DNA of 64,000 nucleotides, from NCBI GenBank assembly GCA_012934845.2, contig WNNJ02002165.1:55052-119051 (forward strand), in the 5' to 3' direction. The position numbers were made by a program, and so were the translations under genes. The DNA is from Pomphorhynchus laevis. Taxonomy: Eukaryota > Acanthocephala > Palaeacanthocephala > Echinorhynchida > Pomphorhynchidae. The notes under the pieces were generated by a model. That model searched no databases and was not told the DNA's origin. It worked only from the letters and a program-made list of their open reading frames with translations. Positions 56,780 to 64,000 of the stretch are shown here, one piece after another. Within the stretch, counting starts at the first letter, position 1. Each line of letters begins with the position of its first letter.

Positions 56780-58260
56780 TTGCATTTCTTCAAATCTGTT
56801 TGCAGCGTCAACTTTAATGTTTCTTGCCTTTTTATAAGTTGCATTCAGTGCATGCGTTTTGCTTAAAAGCTAATAGTCTGCTTAACGAGTGTTTCGTTAG
56901 TATACGATATACATTTCGAACTTTTTTCGACATGCAATAGCTTAGTAGTAGTGATTGATCTTCGTATGCAAGTCAATTGCATATTGAATGATTGTAGTAC
57001 AAATTACAATACATGTATAACGATAGTAATTTAAAATATTATCACATATTTTATATTTTAATTATTAAAAAAATATTTTAATATTGAAATACTTTAATTA
57101 GTTTAATATTATCATTTATAATAGATGAATTGATGTTATTTTGCAACGATAGGTATCTCGCGTAGTTGTGACATTTAGTCTATATATTAGTAAGCTAATA
57201 CTCATCATATGCTTAACAAAATCTTTATTAACACCGTGAGTTCATCTATTGACTAAATGCTTATCATCCACATATCATTTCAATCATCAATTGGTTTAAT
57301 ATACCTCGTGTCCCTATTTGATGCATACGCTTGTTGATGATAAATTTAATAAGTCACGTCAGAAAATCATTTTAACATTTTCCCATGTAGTAATAACGCA
57401 TTTTTGCTGTTAACACTTTAGTGGAGCTAATGCCCAAAAGATACACTTAAGTATCGTATGATATCTCATGTGCCACTTCATAATACGTAAAACCTATTAC
57501 AAAAAAGTTTGCATTTATATTTAACACTTGACCAAATATTTTTTTAAACAATTTAATTTTAATATAATTTGAAATAAAATTGATTTATAAAATAATAAGT
57601 TCAATATTTAAATTACGTTTGATATTATCATAAGGAGAGAACATGGTATTAAATCTTCGCTGCGGATAATCTTCTACCTTGTGGTAGTAGAAGGTGTTGA
57701 AATACAGAACTGAATTTGTTATTTGGACAAACGTCAATTATATCTCCTTTGTACTTACAATTCATTTACATTTAATAAATTCAAACCGTAACGAAATTAT
57801 TCCACGCTTTTTATATTAAAATAGATAATAAAATTAACTTAACTTATGGATATCAAGCATATAGCATAGTGGAAATATTCTCCTTTTTTAGATTTAAAAA
57901 AGTTATCCTTCATTAACTATATTTTTAAGACCGCAATGGGTACAAAAAATCTTAATCGTGAATGGTACAAAATTTAATTCAACATCAAATAGCTTTAAAC
58001 GTTGAAATTAAAATGGATAGTTTTTATGTTAAATAAAGAAAACATCATGTAATCCAATATTAATATTTCACATCCATTGATAATAGCGAATAGCCGAAAA
58101 GTCGAATGATAAAAAAAGTTCATATTCTTTGTTGGACTATTTTATTTTGAAATTAATTCTAATAGTATTCTAATAATATATACTAAGTTTATGAATTGTT
58201 CGTAATTGCGTAAGATTTTTCAATTTTAGTGTTAGATATAAGCGCAAATTTGTATTAAAA
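56780..58260. other. Unassigned stretch
   Basis: AT-rich with a hairpin at about 57670-57695 (CTTCTACC...GGTAGTAGAAG). No exon could be supported. Confidence 0.35.
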
Positions 58261-58264
58261 AAGA

Positions 58265-58515
58265 TTTATTTTAACGAGGCAAATGCGTGCCAGCGCACGC
58301 TTACATGACCATAACAAAACCAAAATGTAAACCATGTATCGAGAAGGTGTGAACGGAGGAGGTGTTTGAAAGTGATGAAGAAGGGAGCAGGCGGACGTCG
58401 AGAGGGAGTTGATCCCATGCGAGTGGGACGGCGACAACGAAAGATCAGAGACCGTAGTTGTTGGAATAATTGGGAACCGATTTTAGGGAAAAGAATCGAT
58501 GAAAGAAGTTTATGA
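58265..58515 (-). pseudogene. LINE 3'-end coding relic
   Basis: Minus strand from 58505: FFHRFFSLKSVPNYSNNY, then SFVVAVPLAWDQLPLDVRLL and PSSSLS. It starts with the same FFHRFFS.KS motif that ends the 22.6 kb piece, so both belong to one LINE family and together show its thumb and terminal parts. One stop lies between the two motifs. Confidence 0.65.
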
Positions 58516-58519
58516 ATTG

Positions 58520-59185
58520 TTCGTATTGCACAAATAATTTTATATTAAAAATGTTAATAATTTTATATTAAATAATTAAAACTTATGTAATACAATATTA
58601 ATATTTCGAATAGCCGCCACGTTAACATGAAAATAAAAATGTTTATTTTTTGTTGAACTGCTTATTTCAAAATTACAATCAATTAAATCAAAATTATTAG
58701 TTTTGAACTTAAATTGTTTAGGCAGTTATTAAATGTAAAAATTAATTAAATTTTATTTTTCATTATTTTTATAAAAATGAAATTTTCGATTGGTGAAATT
58801 ACGTTTCAATTATAAACGTTAAGCATTTTGATATGTGCGTTGTTGAAGAATATCATTTAAGTTTTGATTTTATGCTCATTGCTAAACTAGCGCTTTCTAC
58901 CATCTCAATAGGGAAAATGCGAAAGTTAATTAATTAATTATTATTAATTAATTAAGTTAATGTTTTCCATTATGCAATGTCTTGCATAATGACAATATCC
59001 TGCATTACAGAAAGTTAATGAATTAATTTATATCCATAATTATTAATAATTATTAATTGATAATTAATAATTAATTAATAATTGAATATATATAATTATA
59101 TTACTTTATATCAATTAAATTTTTTATTTAATCTTGTACTTTAATATCCTCTGTATTTTAAAGTATTCTGCATTTTTATGCAAAT
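58520..59185. repeat. AT-rich stretch with a repeat shared at 60.4 kb
   Basis: 58855-58990 matches 60385-60505: TTGCTAAACTAGC(G/A)CTTTCTACCAT, GGAAAATGC(G/A)AAAGTTA and alternating TTGCATAATGACAAT / TGCATTATGCAATGTCTTGC words that are self-complementary. The other sequence is simple AT. Confidence 0.7.
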
Positions 59186-59188
59186 CTT

Positions 59189-59290
59189 CATTGCATCTGA
59201 TTTATTTCTATTGCAATTTTCATTGCATCTGATTTATTTCTATTGCAATTTTCATTGCATCTGATTTATTTCTATTGCAATTTTCATTGT
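59189..59290. repeat. 32-bp tandem repeat, three copies
   Basis: Unit CATTGCATCTGATTTATTTC plus TATTGCAATTTT starts at 59189, 59221 and 59253, with a partial fourth at 59285. Copies are identical where full, so it is a young expansion. Confidence 0.95.
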
Positions 59291-59299
59291 AATTAATTT

Positions 59300-59720
59300 A
59301 CTATCTCTTTAGTGAGTAAATTATTTATAAATTTATACTATTTATTAACTTTTATAAATATAATATATTTATAAATCATTTATAAATATATTAACTTTTA
59401 ATGTTATTGATATTTATAAAATTTATTGTTCAACGATTATTTTCTATTATATTCTCTGCTCTTGCTTTTATTGTTATATAATGACATACACATTTATTAC
59501 ACATAATATAGTTGCACAATTATTTATATATTGACAACCGAAACCTTTACAGGAACATAATTAAGAAAGGGAAAGTAAGTTTCCATCAGACGAATCCAAA
59601 ACTGTCATTATTGTTACAGCATCTCCAATGCTGTCAATAATTTGCTTTTTGAAACGTTCCCATAATGTGGTTGTGTAAAGGGTAAAATACTATATGGGTT
59701 CGCAATACACAAGTACTTAT
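59300..59720. other. Unassigned AT-rich stretch
   Basis: No coding or structured signal recognised. Confidence 0.4.
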
Positions 59721-59905
59721 TTAATGGCCCAGCCTAACCCGTTTGGATTGATGGTATTCTGTTTTACCACCCTCAAAACACACCGGCTGGCTGGCTACAT
59801 ATACGTTAGCTAACACGCATTGTATGATCCGTTCATCCATCCACAACTCTGATAACTCCCCGTATATCCTCACCTCAGACCCAGGATTTGCAAAATTACT
59901 ACAGA
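59721..59905 (-). other. G+C-richer coding-like island, unidentified
   Basis: Minus strand: after a splice-acceptor-like TTTTTTTATCTGTAG (about 59905) the frame reads FANPGSEVRIYGELSELW, then MDERIIQCVLANVYVA and ends RLGH with a TAA at about 59721. Base composition near 48% G+C against AT-rich flanks, mixed codon use and an acceptor make a terminal host exon possible. No family is recognised; an element relic is the alternative. Confidence 0.35.
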
Positions 59906-60529
59906 TAAAAAAATTCTGATATGTATGCAATGATAATCAAAGGCGTTTTAAACCGCCCATTATTTAGATAATTTTGATTACCTGACTTTATGAGATTATA
60001 ATCGCAACTATTATTTATAATATTCAAATTTATTTCTTTTACGTCTAGGAAATAATTTCGAAATCTAATCATGCAACTCTTGCAACAAGTCTTTTTATTA
60101 ATCCTTCTACTGTTCTGCATATCGAGCAACGCATACGGGTCTGATATCACACGTTTTTATTTTGACTATAAATAAAATAAATACTTGTAAATTGATTAAT
60201 AAATTCTTAATGCTGTTGATTAAAACGCTGTTTAATTAAAATTAAATATATTTGATGAATTTTTCATATTTCATTGTGATAGACACTAAATGAAGTTTAA
60301 ATAAACAATGTTAATGACACATTTAGTCGATATTATGACATGACTAGTTGCAGATGGAGAGCTAAAAACAGTCATTTAACAAATATCATTTAAATTTTCT
60401 TTATATTGCTAAACTAGCACTTTCTACCATTTCCATGAGGAAAATGCAAAAGTTAAAAATCAGTTTCTGCATAATGACAATGTCTTGCATTATGCAATGT
60501 CTTGCATAATGATGCATATTGCCGCCTAT

Positions 60530-60960
60530 CTAACAAACACCTATAACTCATATCTCACAAAAATTAAACCATCAAATAAATATAAATATATGGATAAAAT
60601 TGAATTAATAGAAGCCTTAAATATTTTGATAAATCAAAATTATTTAAAGGTAGGGACATCTATATTTAGAAAAAAAGTGTTTGAATGGGAAGTAATAGTG
60701 CCCAATTATATCTGACGTATTTTAAAGCTTTATATAATATTAATTTGTTCATAACTGTTTAAAACATAAATCCAAACTATTAAAGATATGAAATATATGT
60801 TTCGATACATTGATGATCTATGTGTATTAAATTCTAGCAATTTTTATTCTATAAGCGAACAAATTTATCCAGGTAGCCTAATTCTTAATAAAACCAATAT
60901 TGATGATAAAGAGGATATATATGGATATGAACATTAAATTAGCATACATTTTGTAAGGAT
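60530..60960 (+). pseudogene. Penelope-like family A, copy 3 (plus strand)
   Basis: NKYKYMDKIELIEALNILIN and LKVGTSIFR match copies 1 and 2. After damage, KDMKYMFRYIDDLCVLNSSN and IYPGSLILNKTNID follow (60780-60905). It runs opposite to the other copies and has no recognisable 3' tail. It is broken several times. Confidence 0.7.
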
Positions 60961-61036
60961 TAAATAGTCATCTCTTTTATTGTAGTAATCTTATTGTATA
61001 AATATTCTAAAATATTCTAAAATATTTTTAATTAAG

Positions 61037-61141
61037 GTTGGGTCGGAGTGCTACAACATGGAATGAAACCCAAGCGTTATTTGATGAATATATACGGAAA
61101 TATGAAGCAGGAAACTGACAGTCTAGATGGAGCTGGAACAG
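61037..61141 (+). other. Candidate exon, gene unidentified
   Basis: A less AT-rich block starts after an ATTAAG acceptor at 61035-61036 and ends at a TTG|GTAAAC donor (about 61141). One frame is open across it (WVGVLQHGMKPKRYLMNIYG near the start). Another ends at TGA 61116-61118 after WNETQALFDEYIRKYEAGN. I cannot decide between them or name a family. Confidence 0.3.
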
Positions 61142-61144
61142 TTG

Positions 61145-62685
61145 GTAAACATTAATATAAATATTATATAATTATATATATTACAATATTATATATTTAT
61201 AATAATATTACCACTTCATTTCATATAAATATTTTAATACATCATATAATCATTTATTAATTTATCCGCAATTCACAAACCGGGTTCATTTAGTCACAGT
61301 TGGATTTACGAAAACGCCGAGTAGTGTAAGAAGATTGCACAATTGACTTTAAGTCTTTAAACTATTCAAGTATATCTAAGAATATATCTAAGAATGTATA
61401 CGGTTATAAACGAATATGTAAGCATATAAGGGTGGCCGCAAGTTATAAGATAAATATTCAAGTCACTACGGCCATAACTGTTCGAAAACCACGAATGATT
61501 ACTTGCTCTAGAATTCCTTTAATCGAGATCTTAGAACATCTTTTTTACTTCTATCGCTTCAAATATATATATTTTAATTTCCGAACAAAACTATAAAATC
61601 AACATATGAACGTTGTAGTTATTGATTTGTAAAAATTTATATATTTATAATAATTTATAAACTAATAATTTATATTCAACATTTATTTATTAAATAAATG
61701 ATAAACATTTATTTATTAAAAAATTAATTGTTGTTTCTTTTCGTTTAGAAACTGCCAAAGCTGACATTACATCTAACGATTTATGAATTAACATAAAAAG
61801 AACATTTATCTAAAAATGCTTTATCTATTTCAATTGTTTTATTTTAATCGATTTAGACGAAACTTTTACCGAGACAATAATTAAGTTAATTTTTAAAAGG
61901 ATATTAATATTTATGCAATAAATATCCATCATTTAAATGTCTCGAATTATAGAAGATAATAAATTTTGTGATTGATGAAGTAATACAACGTAAATGGTAA
62001 TTTTCTGAATAGATAATTTTTTCGTAAGAGGAAGTTTTATGAAGATGCTAAATTCCACTTTTCTTTGATCCAGCTCCAATAATTATTTAACAACGTAAAT
62101 GCTACAGTGATTAACAAATTTTGTGAAATAAAACAATTACGATAAATCTCAAATCAAATAATCATTTGATCGTTTGCTAATAATCATCTGTTGAGATCTA
62201 TTTATCTATTTATCTCACCGATGGTTATAATTTAACCATCGGTGAGAAATTATAGAATGATATAATTTAATGCAGATCTCACACAAATTTGTTACTGTGA
62301 GCTCTTCATGAAGTTTAGTTTATTTATTTCAGTTACTAAAAAATTTGTATTCACATTAATTAATTAATTTATTAATTCCACTGTAATTATTAAAAATTAA
62401 AAAATTAATAATTAAAATTAATCATCACGTTGCAATGACTTGCAAACGTTTACGCATTAGAAGATTGCATATTTAAACGATAGAATAAAAATAATTAATC
62501 CAATATTACAGCTGTAATAATTAGAAATGGACTCACATACTTAAGTTGAATATAAAAATAGAAATAGAAATTAAGTAAACATTAATAAACTATTTTATAA
62601 ACGCTTTCTATAACTGTGAACATAATAGCAACGTTCGTTTGTACATATTATGATAAATTTAATAAACATGTAAAGTAAAGAAATA
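61145..62685. other. Unassigned AT-rich stretch
   Basis: No gene recognised. A hairpin at about 62215-62245 (CTCACCGATGGTTA with TAACCATCGGTGAG) has perfect 14-bp arms. Confidence 0.5.
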
Positions 62686-62689
62686 ATTT

Positions 62690-64000
62690 ATTATTAATCA
62701 TTTCTTTATTATTAATAATAAAGAAATAATAAGGTCAGATTTAAGTAAATATATTCCTAAATAAGGTATAAACTCCTACCACCATTAGGACGAAAAATTT
62801 GTAATTATAATAAAGAATTAAAATCAATATGTAACGATAATATTAGAAACATCATTGTAGAGTGTTGATTTAATAATAATTTAATAATAAAGAAATAATA
62901 GGGTCAGATTTAAGTAAATGTATTCCTAAAATAATATATAAACTCCTACAACCATTAGGACGAAAAATTTGTAATTATAATAAAGAATTAAAATCAATAT
63001 GTAACGATAATATTAGAAACATCATTGTAGAGTGTTGATTTAATAATAATTTAATAATAAAGAAATAATAAGGTCAGATTTAAGTAAATGTATTCCTAAA
63101 ATAAGGTAAAAACTCTTACCACAATAAGGGCGAAAAATTTGAAATTATAATAAAGAATTAAAATCAATATATTCCTAAAATAAGATATAAACTCCTACCA
63201 CCATTAGGACGAAAAATTTGTAATTATAATAAAGAATTAAAATAAATATGTAACGATAATATTAGAAACATCATTGTAGAGTGTTGATTTAATAATAATT
63301 TAATAATAAAGAAATAATAAGGTCAGATTTAAGTAAATGTATTCCTAAAATAAGGTATAAACTCCTACCACCATTAGGACAAAAAATTTGTAATTATAAT
63401 AAAGAATTAAAATCAATATGTAACGATAATATTAGAAACATCATTGTAAAGTGTTGATTTAATAATAATTTAATAATAAAGAAATAATAAGGTCAGATTT
63501 GAGTAAATGTATTCCTAAAAAAATATATAAACACCTACCACCCATTAGGACGAAAAATTTGTAATTATAATAAAGAATTAAAATCAATATGTAACGATAA
63601 TATTAGAAACATCATTGTAAAGTGTTGATTTAATAATAATTTAATAATAAAGAAATAATAAGGTCAGATTTAAGTAAATATATTCCTAAATAAGGTATAA
63701 ACTCCTACCACCATTAGGACGAAAAATTGTAATTATAATAAAGAATTAAAATCAATATGTAACGATAATATTAGAAACATCATTGTAGAGTGTTGATTTA
63801 ATAATAATTTAATAATAAAGAAATAATAAGGTCAGATTTAAGTAAATGTATTCCTAAAATAAGGTATAAACTCCTACCACCATTAGGACGAAAAATTTGT
63901 AATTATAATAAAGAATTAAAATCAATATGTAACGATAATATTAGAAACATCATTGTAGAGTGTTGATTTAATAATAATTTAATAATAAAGAAATAATAAG
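62690..64000. repeat. Satellite array, period about 170 bp, running off the window
   Basis: GGTCAGATTT recurs at 62733, 62902, 63072, 63321, 63491, 63662 and 63830, a spacing of 168-171 bp except one 249-bp step where part of a unit is duplicated. Copies are about 95% alike. Each unit holds an open segment on the plus strand reading IPKIRYKLLPPLGRKICNYN, then KELKSICNDNIRN and a stop; some copies have indels. The peptide resembles the segment with PLG.KI.NYN that I associate with the N-terminal region of proteins bearing family-A-like reverse transcriptases. Confidence 0.9.

Overview
This is AT-rich nuclear DNA of an animal. The organism cannot be fixed from the window alone. The animal origin is shown by a spliced alpha-tubulin gene with the classic metazoan intron positions (after the ATG, and inside the codon following the EPSVI motif) and a spliced ATGL/brummer-type lipase. 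Many degraded retroelements point to a repeat-rich invertebrate genome; cnidarian, flatworm or similar are guesses only.

Layout. 1-7.1 kb: a divergent alpha-tubulin gene (+), four coding exons, with introns 2 and 3 filled by AT-rich repeats and 5'-truncated retroelement ends. 8.3-13.5 kb: three rearranged pieces (-) of one non-LTR-type reverse transcriptase family that carries a Cys-rich N-terminus, a palm with YVDD, a CCHC knuckle and a C-terminal nuclease-like domain. 13.8-14.4 kb: a unit with inverted arms. 15.8-16.9 kb: a dead IS630/Tc1-type transposase. 17.2-19.3 kb: tRNA-headed short repeats, two copies of which carry hammerhead-ribozyme-like folds. 19.4-26.1 kb: Penelope-like retroelement fragments of at least two lineages, plus a LINE piece between 63-bp direct repeats. 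26.4-34.2 kb: palindromes (one of 212 bp), a MULE-type transposase relic, a LINE relic, a tRNA-derived SINE and a tandem repeat.

34.6-47.6 kb: an ATGL/brummer-like patatin lipase gene (+). I assembled it from eight exons in compatible phase; the initiator exon was not found. An endonuclease-bearing Penelope-like relic sits in its fifth intron. 48.9-54.2 kb: 3' ends of the Penelope-like family A and three copies of a G+C-richer repeat, one with a nearly complete type III hammerhead. 54-62 kb: LINE 3' ends, a TATA promoter, repeats, and two small unidentified coding-like islands. 62.7-64 kb: a satellite of about 170 bp that runs off the window and carries an open segment resembling the N-terminal part of a family-A-like polyprotein.

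The host genes have no evident functional link. The strongest unusual signal is the set of self-cleaving-ribozyme-like repeats: hammerhead cores next to tRNA-like promoters, and a related covarying stem family seen at three places, one of them inside the 212-bp palindrome. All calls are from reading the sequence; no search or folding program was run.
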